From Pseudomonadota bacterium (GTDB lineage: Bacteria; Pseudomonadota; Alphaproteobacteria; Rhizobiales; Phreatobacteraceae), in assembly GCA_023416965.1 (NCBI GenBank), contig JAEZGJ010000058.1:1-28250 (forward strand): 28,250 nt of DNA. The letters are read 5' to 3'. The number at the start of each line of letters is the position of its first letter. Positions within the stretch are counted from its first letter, which is position 1. Below are positions 13,760-21,066 of this stretch, in pieces. A program made the position numbers and the translations under genes. Below the pieces are notes generated by a model. That model was not told the origin of the DNA. It was given only the letters and a program-made list of their open reading frames with translations, and did not search any database.

Positions 13760-14938
13760 TCAGTCTCGTCCGGCCCGCTCGATGCGCGCCATCAGGCCGA
13801 GGCCGGTGGCGATCATCGCCAGCGGCATGAACCACGCTGCGAACAGGGGATGCAACTGACCGTATTCCCCGAGCCAGACCACGATGTTGTTGGTGACATA
13901 GAGGAAATAGCCGGCAAGGCCGATCAGGATCATCGGCTTGAACAGGGTGCGCTGGGCCAGCAGCGTCATGGACAGGGCCGAGGCCATCAGCATCATGCCG
14001 AGCGGCAGCACCGCCTGGGCGATCCTGACGTGCCACCAGGCCCGGTAGGAGGGCTCGTCGAGCCCCTTGAGGCCCGCCAGGGCCGAGAGGGTGGATTGCG
14101 GCAGGTAGCGCGCGTCGATGCCGAGGTTGGCGAGCCAGAGCGGCTCGAGCGGCAGGGCTATGCTCTCCTCGGCAAAGCGCCGGGTGACGCCGGTGCCGCC
14201 GCCCGGACCGGGTGCGGCGCCCGCCGGGGCGATCCAGCGGCTGCCGTCCCGGAAGACCCAGATGCCCGGCGCCTCGCCCGGCGAGGCGCTGGCGGCGGAG
14301 ATGCGGCCCGTCAGCCGCCCGCCCTCCGACAGCTCGAAGAGCTGCACGTCGGCCAGCGTCCGGTTGCGGAAGTCGATCCGGGCCTGGACCATGTGGTCGG
14401 CGAGGACGATCCAGCGCCGATCGTCGGGTTTCAGCCGCCGGTCGAAGCGCTCGCCATAGCTGCCAAGACGGCTCTCGATCTGGCTGGCGACGGCGGCGGG
14501 CCTGAGCACCGAGAGCGCGGTGACCTGCAGCGCCCCGAACAGCACGCCGAGCACCATGAGCGGCATCAGCGACTGCAGCGGCGAGCGGCCGCCGTTCCAG
14601 ATCACGATGCGCTCGCGCGACTGGGTGAGGGTGATCTCCGACCAGAACAGGCCCATGAAACAGGCGAGCGGCAGGAGATTGCCGATGATGTCGCAGATGC
14701 GTAGCAGCAGGTACCAGCCCATCAGCAGGGCGATTCCTGCCGCGCCGCCGCCCGCCTGCGCCACGACCCGGTCGGCGCGCGAGGCGAGGTCCAGCGTCAG
14801 GGCGACGATGAGCAGCGCCGCGGCGACCGTTGCCACGTGGCTCGCATGGGCAATCGTCAGCGTGCGCGTGAATGTGCCGAAGGGCACGAGGCCGAAGCGA
14901 CGGCCTGTCGCGGGAGCGGGGGTGGAGAACAGGGTCAC
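13760..14938 (-). CDS. LptF/LptG-family permease (second of pair)
   Basis: 392 residues from GTG 14938, which overlaps the stop of the upstream permease gene as GTGA. The frame is open much further upstream, but there it only shadows that gene. The layout is that of LptG: N-terminal TM helices after GTFTRTLTIAHASHVATV, two more (GGAAGIALLMGWYLLLRICD; MPLMVLGVLFGALQVTAL), a periplasmic beta-jellyroll (about 160-280) and three C-terminal TMs (RIAQAVLPLGMMLMASALSM onward). SRERIVIWNGGRSP is the coupling-helix region contacting LptB. LptFG extract a lipid from the outer leaflet of the inner membrane and pass it to a periplasmic bridge. The linkage to GT32 and ceramide genes suggests the cargo may be a sphingolipid and not LPS. 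Confidence 0.87.
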   Translation of the reverse strand: MTLFSTPAPATGRRFGLVPFGTFTRTLTIAHASHVATVAAALLIVALTLDLASRADRVVAQAGGGAAGIALLMGWYLLLRICDIIGNLLPLACFMGLFWSEITLTQSRERIVIWNGGRSPLQSLMPLMVLGVLFGALQVTALSVLRPAAVASQIESRLGSYGERFDRRLKPDDRRWIVLADHMVQARIDFRNRTLADVQLFELSEGGRLTGRISAASASPGEAPGIWVFRDGSRWIAPAGAAPGPGGGTGVTRRFAEESIALPLEPLWLANLGIDARYLPQSTLSALAGLKGLDEPSYRAWWHVRIAQAVLPLGMMLMASALSMTLLAQRTLFKPMILIGLAGYFLYVTNNIVVWLGEYGQLHPLFAAWFMPLAMIATGLGLMARIERAGRD

Positions 14939-16146
14939 GAGCGGCTGAGCCCCGGTCTGGCGATGGCCGAGGAGCGCAGCGCCACGGCGGCGACGAGGCC
15001 GATGCCGATGGCGAGGCCGCCGGTAGCGACCAGGCCCAGCACGGGCCATATCCCCGCCGAGAGGATCCCCGCCAGAACCGAGGTCCCCGCGATCTCCATG
15101 GTCATCAGCCCGGCGCAGGCCAGCGGCAGGACGAAGGCCTGGTTGGCGCGGGTCGTGAACGACAGCGCCAGGAGGGCGATCAGCGGCGCGATGAGGCAGA
15201 GCAGGCTCCGCCCGATGCGCTTGGCCAGTTCCAGCCTCTCGCCGCTGCGCGCGAAGGCGCCGGCGAAGAGCTCGGGCAGCGTCAGTTCGGCAATGTTGCG
15301 CCCGCGCGGGTCGAAGGGCACGACATCGTTGAAGACGAGGCTCTGCTGGGTCGATGTCCCGCGCAGCGAGGAGCTCGGCGCGACGGGTCGCTGCTGCGGT
15401 CCGGCGGAGCCCGGCGCCGGCGCGGGAAAGTCGTCCACCGCGAAATCGTAGAGGTGGAGCGCCACCCGCCCGTCGAGATCGGGGCCGACGAGCCGGGTGC
15501 CGTTGGCGACCACGACCCGCTCGCCGCCGCTCTCCGTCGGCTGGCGCACGAAGAGGCGCGGCGTGGGCACGCCGTCCGAGCGCGGCATCACCGCCACCGT
15601 GCCGATCCGCGTCTCGAACAGCCGGTTGGCCGTCACCGTGCCGCCGGTCAGGGCGTGGTACTGGGAGGAGAACATTACCAGCCGGAAGGCGTAGCGGGCC
15701 AGGGGGTCGACGAAGCCGCCCACCGCCAGGGCGGCGATCTGCGCCCAGACGCCGATGCGGATCACCAGCCGGATGAGGCCGTGCGGCGGAATGCCGAGGC
15801 TCGACAGCATGAGGAATTCGCGATCCTCCCTGAGGCCGAGCGCCACCCGATAGACTGAGATCAGGATGGCGGTGGGCAGCGCCAGCTCGAAGACCTGCGG
15901 CAGCATGGTGGCCATCATGGCGATGGTCTTGGCGAGCGGGGCGCGGATCTTCAGCACCTCCTCCAGCAGGCCGGATATGAGCTGCTCGGCAACGAAGATG
16001 CTCTCGATCAGCAGCAGGACCAGCGCCACCTGCACGGTGACGTCGCGCATGATCCGGTGCGCCTGCTGGCTGGGGAAGCGGCGCGCCCGGCCGCCGAGGT
16101 CGAGCTGCGAGACGAGCCGCCGCTTCAGCGCGAAGAGGCTTCTCAC
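14935..16146 (-). CDS. LptF/LptG-family permease (first of pair)
   Basis: About 403 residues from GTG 16146 (VRSLFALKRRL); GTG 16149 or ATG 16050 (MRDVTVQVALVLLL) are alternatives, the last beginning just before TM1. Six TM helices flank a jellyroll domain: three N-terminal (VALVLLLIESIFVAEQ; PLAKTIAMMATMLPQVFELALP with AILISVYRVALGLREDREF as the coupling part; VWAQIAALAVGGFVDPLARYA) and three C-terminal. REDREFLMLSSLGI is the classic cytoplasmic coupling helix that meets LptB. It pairs with the next gene to form the transmembrane part of an LPS-export-like ABC transporter. It is divergent from the ceramide synthase gene with about 100 bases between. No lptD or other LPS-assembly gene adjoins it. 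Confidence 0.87.
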   Translation of the reverse strand: MRSLFALKRRLVSQLDLGGRARRFPSQQAHRIMRDVTVQVALVLLLIESIFVAEQLISGLLEEVLKIRAPLAKTIAMMATMLPQVFELALPTAILISVYRVALGLREDREFLMLSSLGIPPHGLIRLVIRIGVWAQIAALAVGGFVDPLARYAFRLVMFSSQYHALTGGTVTANRLFETRIGTVAVMPRSDGVPTPRLFVRQPTESGGERVVVANGTRLVGPDLDGRVALHLYDFAVDDFPAPAPGSAGPQQRPVAPSSSLRGTSTQQSLVFNDVVPFDPRGRNIAELTLPELFAGAFARSGERLELAKRIGRSLLCLIAPLIALLALSFTTRANQAFVLPLACAGLMTMEIAGTSVLAGILSAGIWPVLGLVATGGLAIGIGLVAAVALRSSAIARPGLSRS

Positions 16147-16246
16147 CACGGGGCGCGCCCCGCGCTGGCTTCGTTTCGCGCCGCGGTGTAGAGAGCCCAC
16201 GGGCTGAACGGCAGCGGCCTCCCGCGCCCATCGGGGACGAATTCGG

Positions 16247-17383
16247 TTGCAGATTGCTGAAGCACGGTCACGGCGCGATTTTAGACGCTTCGTCCGCATC
16301 CCGCGACAACTCTATTCGGGCATGCCCGGATTTCAGCCGCCGCTCGACCTCGAGCGCACCCTTCTGCTCGACCCGCGCGTGGCTCCGTTCTTCACCCACG
16401 GCGAGGCCGCCTTCTTCATCGCCAGCGACGGACAGGGCCGTCCGCTCGGCCGCATCTCCGCCCAGTTCGACCGCCTGACGCCGGAGGGGCGCGCCGGCAT
16501 CGGTCATTTCGGTTGCCTCGACGCGGTGGACGATCCCGCCGTCGTCGCGGGCCTCGTCGCCGCCGCGCGCGCCTGGCACGCGGCTCGCGGCCGCCATCGC
16601 ATCGAGGGGCCCTTCACCTATTCGATCAACGAGGAGGTCGGCGTCCAGGTCGAGGGCCAGGATCGCGGCGACATGGTGCTCATGCCCTGGCACCCGCCCT
16701 ATCTCGGCGCCCATGTCGAGGCGGCCGGTCTCGTGCCGGTCAAGGACCTGCTCGCCTATTCCGTACCGATCGAGCAGGGCGCCCGCTGGCGCGGGGTCCG
16801 TTTTGCCGAGCTTGCCGAGGGCAGCCGCATCACCGCACGCAATCTCAGGCTTGGAAACCTCGCCGCCGAGGCGGCGATCATGACCGAGCTCTTCAACGCT
16901 TCCTGGCGTGACAACTGGGGCTTCATTCCGCTCGCCACCGCGGAGCTGACGACGCTGCTGCGGGTGATCCGTCCGATCCTGAGGTCCGATCACGCCGTCT
17001 TCCTCGAACACGAGGGCCGGCCCGCCGCCTTCGCCTTCATCATGCCGAACGGCTATGAACTCTTTCGCGGCTTCGAGGGCCGGCTGCTGCCGTTCAACTG
17101 GGCGCGGCTTGCCTGGCGCATCCTGACCCATCGTTTCGCCTCCAAGCGGGTTACATTGCTGGGCGTCCGCACCGACCTGCGCGACACGATCCTGGGCGCA
17201 AGGCTGCCCGTCGTCGCCATCGCGCGGCTGATCGCCGCCAATCCACAGCCGGCCGACATCGAGATGAGCTGGATTCTTGACGACAATGTGCGTATGCGCC
17301 GTATCATCGAAGGCGCGGGCGGAACGATATCCAAGCGCTACCGGGTCTATGCGGATCCGGTGACGGGGGGTGAGGGTCCATGA
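16247..17383 (+). CDS. Bacterial ceramide synthase-like protein (GNAT fold)
   Basis: 378 residues. It matches the acyltransferase family that includes Caulobacter CerS/bCerS (pattern recalled): an N-terminal RSRRDFRRFVRIPRQLYSG segment, AAFFIASDGQGRPLGRISAQ as the GNAT-like core, then EGPFTYSINEEVGVQVEG (120-137) and MPWHPPYLG (146-154), which are strongly conserved in the family, and a second GNAT half (residues 195-378). The predicted reaction is N-acylation of 3-ketosphinganine to 3-keto-dihydroceramide, unrelated in fold to eukaryotic ceramide synthases. Start is TTG 16247 with GGGGA upstream; no ATG lies in the first 70 bases. Its stop overlaps the PgpA start as ATGA, so it is made together with a head-group phosphatase. 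Confidence 0.82.
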   Translation: MQIAEARSRRDFRRFVRIPRQLYSGMPGFQPPLDLERTLLLDPRVAPFFTHGEAAFFIASDGQGRPLGRISAQFDRLTPEGRAGIGHFGCLDAVDDPAVVAGLVAAARAWHAARGRHRIEGPFTYSINEEVGVQVEGQDRGDMVLMPWHPPYLGAHVEAAGLVPVKDLLAYSVPIEQGARWRGVRFAELAEGSRITARNLRLGNLAAEAAIMTELFNASWRDNWGFIPLATAELTTLLRVIRPILRSDHAVFLEHEGRPAAFAFIMPNGYELFRGFEGRLLPFNWARLAWRILTHRFASKRVTLLGVRTDLRDTILGARLPVVAIARLIAANPQPADIEMSWILDDNVRMRRIIEGAGGTISKRYRVYADPVTGGEGP

Positions 17384-17889
17384 GCACGGCAGACGGTACG
17401 GGCGCCCTCGCCCCGGTGGATGCCGCCTTCATGGTGAGCCATCCCGCCTCCTTGCTCGCCCTGGTGGGCGGCGCGGGCCTCTTTCCCTACGGCCCTGGCA
17501 CCCTCGGCGCCCTCGTCGGCATTCCGATCGGTCTTCTCCTGCAGGCGACCCCGGCCGCCGTCGCTCTCGCCGTCGTGGCCGCCGCCTTCGTGGCAGGGGT
17601 ATGGGCCTGCGGCGTCACGGCCGTCAGGTCGGGCCTTCACGACCATCCCGCCATCGTCTTCGACGAGACCTGGGCCATGGCCGCCGTCATCGCCTTCTCG
17701 CCGCCGGGCCTGCGCGCGGTCGTGGTCGGTTTCGTCGCCTTCCGGCTGTTCGACATCGTGAAGCCCTGGCCGATCGGCCAGATCGACGAGCGGGTCGCCG
17801 AGGGCTTCGGCATCATGCTGGACGACGCTGTGGCGGGGGTCTTCGCGCTCGCCTTGGTGTTCGGGCTCTGGCGTCTCGGCTGGCTCTAG
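17380..17889 (+). CDS. PgpA-type lipid phosphatase, probable PI-phosphate phosphatase
   Basis: 169 residues, four membrane segments. All PgpA blocks are present: GAGLFPYGPGTLG (31-43), DHPAIVFDE (88-96), FRLFDIVKPWPI (121-132) and GIMLDD (144-149), with the acidic residues expected to bind metal. PgpA normally dephosphorylates phosphatidylglycerol phosphate. A homologue in Bacteroides removes the phosphate from phosphatidylinositol phosphate (from memory of the inositol-lipid work). Here inositol-3-phosphate synthase, a CDP-alcohol phosphotransferase and an Aur1-like enzyme are in the same cluster, so PI-phosphate is the preferred substrate by context. ATGA overlap with the ceramide synthase gene indicates translational coupling. 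A true housekeeping PgpA role cannot be excluded. Confidence 0.88.
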   Translation: MSTADGTGALAPVDAAFMVSHPASLLALVGGAGLFPYGPGTLGALVGIPIGLLLQATPAAVALAVVAAAFVAGVWACGVTAVRSGLHDHPAIVFDETWAMAAVIAFSPPGLRAVVVGFVAFRLFDIVKPWPIGQIDERVAEGFGIMLDDAVAGVFALALVFGLWRLGWL

Positions 17890-17899
17890 TCCGCGGCGG

Positions 17900-18022
17900 T
17901 CAAACCCCGGCGATCACGCGCATGGTGAGAAGACCACAGGCCAGCGCGATGGCGACACCCAGTCCATCGAAGAGTTGCATGCGCGTGGCCCCGTTGTGAC
18001 GGTGTGAAACGTAAAGCAACAT
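17900..18022 (-). CDS. Possible 40-residue membrane microprotein
   Basis: A short frame from ATG 18022 to TGA 17900, reading MLLYVSHRHN then GATRMQLFDGLGVAIALACG and LLTMRVIAGV. The C-terminal 26 residues (from an internal ATG, 17980) form one hydrophobic helix with short charged ends, as in small inner-membrane proteins. It lies 105 bases downstream of the lptB-like gene on the same strand and shares its direction. No ribosome site is convincing, and there is no homologue I recognise. It may be a chance frame; the gap 17890-18127 otherwise contains no gene. Confidence 0.3.
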   Translation of the reverse strand: MLLYVSHRHNGATRMQLFDGLGVAIALACGLLTMRVIAGV

Positions 18023-18026
18023 GATG

Positions 18027-18059
18027 AATGAACCGTGTCTCCAGCGCGGCGGGTTCATT
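18027..18059. other. Inverted repeat between lptB and the small frame
   Basis: Perfect 8-base arms AATGAACC (18027-18034) and GGTTCATT (18052-18059) around a 17-base loop. Just after it a 16-base perfect palindrome TCCGCCGCGCGGCGGA occupies 18071-18086. Both lie 3' of the minus-strand lptB gene and could end its transcription, though no T tract is present. Confidence 0.4.
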
Positions 18060-18127
18060 GCGGCGTTGTGTCCGCCGCGCGGCGGAACCGGGGAGACCGC
18101 CGCCTGTTGCAGCAGGGAGACACCGGT

Positions 18128-18844
18128 TCAGAGCACGAAATCGGCACCGAGATAGACCGCCTTCACCCGCGGATCGGCGACGATGTGCTCGACCGATCCC
18201 GAGGCCAGGATGAGGCCGCCGTCGAGGATATAGGCCCGGTCCACCAGGCTCAGCGTCTCCCGCACATTGTGGTCGGTGACCAGCACGCCGATGCCGCGCG
18301 CCGAGAGCTTGCGAACCAGGATGCGTACCTCGGTCACGGCGATGGGGTCGACGCCGGCGAAGGGCTCGTCCAGCAGGATGAAGGAGGGATCGCTCGCCAG
18401 CGTGCGGGCGATCTCCAGCCTCCGCCGCTCGCCGCCCGACAGCGCCCCGGCCTTGGAGCGCCGGACATGGGCGATGCCGAACTCCTCCAGAAGGCCGTCC
18501 AGCCGGGCGCGCAGCGCCTGCCGCTCGCCGATCAGCGATTCCAGCACGATGAGGATGTTGTCCTCGACCGAGGAGCCGCGGAAGATCGAGGCCTCCTGCG
18601 GCAGGTAGCCGAGGCCCATCCGCGCCCGCATGAACAGCGGCAGCCGCGTGATGTTCTTGTCGTCGAGCATGACGACGCCGCTGTCGGGCACCTGCATGCC
18701 CGCGATCATCGAGAAGGTGGTGGTCTTGCCGGCTCCGTTGGGTCCGAGCAGGCCGACGACCTCGCCGCGGCGCAGGGCGAGATCGACGCCCCGCACCGTG
18801 GGGCGTCCGTCATGGGCCTTGGTCAGGCGGCGCGCGATCAGCAT
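18128..18844 (-). CDS. LptB-like ABC transporter ATPase
   Basis: 238 residues, the size of LptB. Walker A GPNGAGKTTT (34-43), Q83 in GYLPQEASIFRG, signature LSGGE (135-139), Walker B FILLDEP (155-161), FAGVDPIAV, H192 in TDHNVRETL, and the C-terminal VYLGADF tail are all characteristic of LptB and not of generic ABC ATPases. It powers lipid extraction by LptFG at the inner membrane. It is the second gene of a minus-strand unit after inositol-3-phosphate synthase (52-base gap), and its usual partners lptA and lptC are absent. Two permease genes of the matching type lie 2 kb away. This suggests a second, specialised Lpt-type transporter; alternatively it is the sole lptB, relocated. Confidence 0.93.
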   Translation of the reverse strand: MLIARRLTKAHDGRPTVRGVDLALRRGEVVGLLGPNGAGKTTTFSMIAGMQVPDSGVVMLDDKNITRLPLFMRARMGLGYLPQEASIFRGSSVEDNILIVLESLIGERQALRARLDGLLEEFGIAHVRRSKAGALSGGERRRLEIARTLASDPSFILLDEPFAGVDPIAVTEVRILVRKLSARGIGVLVTDHNVRETLSLVDRAYILDGGLILASGSVEHIVADPRVKAVYLGADFVL

Positions 18845-18896
18845 GGCGCCGTCCCATCAGGGCGGGCGCGCCGCCGGGCGGTCGCCGCAGGGGCCG

Positions 18897-19976
18897 TCAG
18901 CTTTCGCCCTCGATGAAGGAGATGGTGAGGTCGCGCGCTTCCGGATCGGTGTACTGCTTGGGCGGCGACTTCATGAAATAGCTCGACGGCCCGCCGATCG
19001 GCCCGCCCTGCTTGCGGTCGAGGGCGATGCGGCAGCAGCGCACGGCGTCGATGACGACGCCGGCGGAATTCGGCGAATCCCAGACCTCGAGCTTCAGCTC
19101 CATGTTCAGCGGAACGCCGCCGAAGCCGGTGCCCTCGATGCGGATATAGGCCATCTTCCGGTCGTCGAGGAAAGGCACGAAATCACTCGGGCCGATGTGG
19201 ATGTTGTCGGCCTCGATCGGCACGTCGATCTGGCTGGAGACGGCCTGGGTCTTCGACTTCTTCTTCGACGACAGGCGCTCGCGCTCCAGCATGTTGAGGA
19301 AGTCGGTATTGCCGCCGAAATTCAGCTGGTAGGTGCGCTCGATCTTGACGCCGCGGTCCTCGTAGAGGCGGGCGAGCACGCGGTGGACGATAGTCGCGCC
19401 CACCTGGCTCTTGATGTCGTCGCCGACGATCGGCAGGCCCTTCTCGGTGAAGCGCTTCGCCCAGTCGGGATTGGAGGCGATGAAGACCGGCACGCAGTTG
19501 ATGAAGCCGCAGCCGGCCTCCAGCGCGCGCTCGGCATAGAACTCGCAGGCCTTCTGCGACCCGACCGGCAGGTAGCAGATGATGACCTCGGCGCGCGCGG
19601 CCTTCAGCGCCGCCGTCACGTCGACCGGCTCGTCCTTCGATTCGGTCACGACGCCGACCAGATGCTTACCGACGCCGTCCAGCGTCGGGCCGCGCTGCAC
19701 CGTCACGCCGGTCGGCGGCACCTTGGCGAACTGGATCGTGTTGTTCGGCTTGGCGAGGATGGCGTCGGCCACGTCCTGGCCCACCTTGCGGCTGTCGATG
19801 TCGAAGGCCGCCACGATCTCGACGTCGCGGATATGGTACGGGCCGACCTCGACATTCATCAGCCCCGGGATCGACTCACCGGGCTTGGCGTCCTTGTAGT
19901 AGTGCAGACCCTGAACGAACGAGGCGGCGCAATTGCCCACACCGACGATGGCAACACGAATGGCAGACCGTGACAC
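18897..19976 (-). CDS. ino1: Myo-inositol-3-phosphate synthase
   Basis: 359 residues from GTG 19976, the short bacterial form. It converts glucose-6-phosphate to L-myo-inositol-3-phosphate with NAD as recycled cofactor. Motifs: RVAIVGVGNCAASFVQG (NAD loop, 7-23), IGxDIKSQ-like GDDIKSQVGAT (185-195), LNFGGNTDFLNM (218-229, hallmark of the family) and RERLSSKKKSKT (233-243, active-site lysines). GTG 19976 is preceded by GGAGA at good distance; the open frame further upstream overlaps the divergent reductase gene and is a shadow. It supplies the inositol head group for the CDP-alcohol transferase at 26621. An operon with the LptB-like gene follows. It is divergent from the ceramide reductase gene with 88 bases between. 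Confidence 0.95.
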   Translation of the reverse strand: MSRSAIRVAIVGVGNCAASFVQGLHYYKDAKPGESIPGLMNVEVGPYHIRDVEIVAAFDIDSRKVGQDVADAILAKPNNTIQFAKVPPTGVTVQRGPTLDGVGKHLVGVVTESKDEPVDVTAALKAARAEVIICYLPVGSQKACEFYAERALEAGCGFINCVPVFIASNPDWAKRFTEKGLPIVGDDIKSQVGATIVHRVLARLYEDRGVKIERTYQLNFGGNTDFLNMLERERLSSKKKSKTQAVSSQIDVPIEADNIHIGPSDFVPFLDDRKMAYIRIEGTGFGGVPLNMELKLEVWDSPNSAGVVIDAVRCCRIALDRKQGGPIGGPSSYFMKSPPKQYTDPEARDLTISFIEGES

Positions 19977-20064
19977 GAAACATCTCCAGGCGCTCGGGCC
20001 GAAGACCACCGGCTGCGCGCGGCTCCTTATACTGCATTGTTCCCCCATTTGAAGTGCTTCCGTC
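19977..20064. promoter_or_regulatory. Short divergent promoter region, ino1 / cerR-like
   Basis: An 88-base gap with a TATACT at 20028-20033 suitable as a -10 for the plus strand. Read on the minus strand, TTCAAA and TATAAG are spaced 16 bases apart. Which is used cannot be said. The close head-to-head layout would co-regulate inositol and ceramide genes. Confidence 0.4.
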
Positions 20065-21030
20065 ATGATCGTGACAGGCGCGGCCGGCCTTCTCGGTAAC
20101 ACCGTGTTGCGGGCGGCCGCCGCGCGCGGCCTCGCCGCCACCGCCTGGCTGCGCGGGCCGGCGGGAGGGGCGACGCTAGCCGGCCTGGACCTGCCCGTGG
20201 TCCATGGCGACCTCGCGGCCGACCCACTCGAAAAAATCGTGGAAAAGGCACGGATCGTCGTCCATTGCGCTGCCCGGGTGGCGATCGGGAGCACTGGCGA
20301 CGAGGCGTCCCGCCGCGACAACGTGGTGGCGACGCAGAGGCTCGCGAGCGCCTGCCGTGCAGTCGGCGCACGCCTGATCCACGTCTCCACCGTCGACACC
20401 CTGGTGTGGGGAACGCGCGATTATCCCGGCGGCGAGACACCCGCGGCGCCCCATCCCCGTGATACCACTTACGCCGCCACCAAGCGCCTGGCCGAGGCCG
20501 CGGTGCTCGCCGAGATGGAGCGGGGCCTCGCCGCGACGATTGTCCATCCCGGCTTCCTGCTCGGCCCCTGGGACTGGAAACCCTCCTCCGGCCGGCTGTT
20601 GCTGGCCGCCGTGCGCGGCCCGCTCGCCATCGCCCCGCCCGGCGGCAACGACTTCTGCCATGCCGGAGCCGTCGCCGAGGCGATTCTCTCCCTGGCGGCG
20701 GCCCCGCCGCCCTCGGCGCGCTACGTCCTCTCGGGCGAGGCGCTGACCTATGCCGGGGCCTTCCGGCTGATGCGTCAGGCGGCGGGCCGCGCCCCGCGGG
20801 TCGTCGAGGCTCCCGCCGCCCTGGTGCGGGCCGCCGGGCGGGCGTGCGATCTGTGGGGCCGCATCACCGGCCGGGAGCCGGAGCTCAACGGCGCCGCGGC
20901 CGAGGTGGCCTGCATGCCGCACCACTTTTCCTCGGCCCTCGCCATCCGCGAGATCGGCTATCGCCCGCGCCCCGCCGCCGAGGCCATGCGCGAGGCGTGG
21001 ACATGGTTCGTCGAACGCGGCTATGCGTGA
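20065..21030 (+). CDS. CerR-like ceramide reductase (extended SDR, 3-beta-HSD type)
   Basis: 321 residues. An extended SDR beginning IVTGAAGLLG (cofactor loop GAAGLLG 5-11), with HCAARVAIG, S108 in IHVSTVD, and YAATK with Y136/K140 as the catalytic pair, then VHPGFLLGPWDWKPSSGRL and a substrate-binding C-terminal half. It resembles NAD-dependent epimerase/3-beta-hydroxysteroid dehydrogenase-like proteins, the class of CerR, which reduces 3-keto-ceramide to dihydroceramide after N-acylation in Caulobacter. Sharing a cluster with Spt, ACP and the ceramide synthase makes this role likely. A nucleotide-sugar epimerase is the main alternative. ATG 20065 is the only good start, giving the cofactor loop at the very N-terminus. 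It is followed after 36 bases by the GT4 gene. Confidence 0.8.
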   Translation: MIVTGAAGLLGNTVLRAAAARGLAATAWLRGPAGGATLAGLDLPVVHGDLAADPLEKIVEKARIVVHCAARVAIGSTGDEASRRDNVVATQRLASACRAVGARLIHVSTVDTLVWGTRDYPGGETPAAPHPRDTTYAATKRLAEAAVLAEMERGLAATIVHPGFLLGPWDWKPSSGRLLLAAVRGPLAIAPPGGNDFCHAGAVAEAILSLAAAPPPSARYVLSGEALTYAGAFRLMRQAAGRAPRVVEAPAALVRAAGRACDLWGRITGREPELNGAAAEVACMPHHFSSALAIREIGYRPRPAAEAMREAWTWFVERGYA

Positions 21031-21066
21031 CCGCCCGCCGCCCCGCCCATCGATGAGAGCCGCCCC

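Noticed and set aside
13760..16231. A single 823-codon minus-strand frame that could look like a fused permease
   Set aside because: The upstream half is an out-of-frame shadow of the lptF gene; the true second permease begins at GTG 14938, overlapping the lptF stop.
18897..20399. Ino1 with a long N-terminal extension (500 codons)
   Set aside because: The extension crosses the divergent cerR-like gene, is not seen in the family, and GTG 19976 has a good ribosome site.
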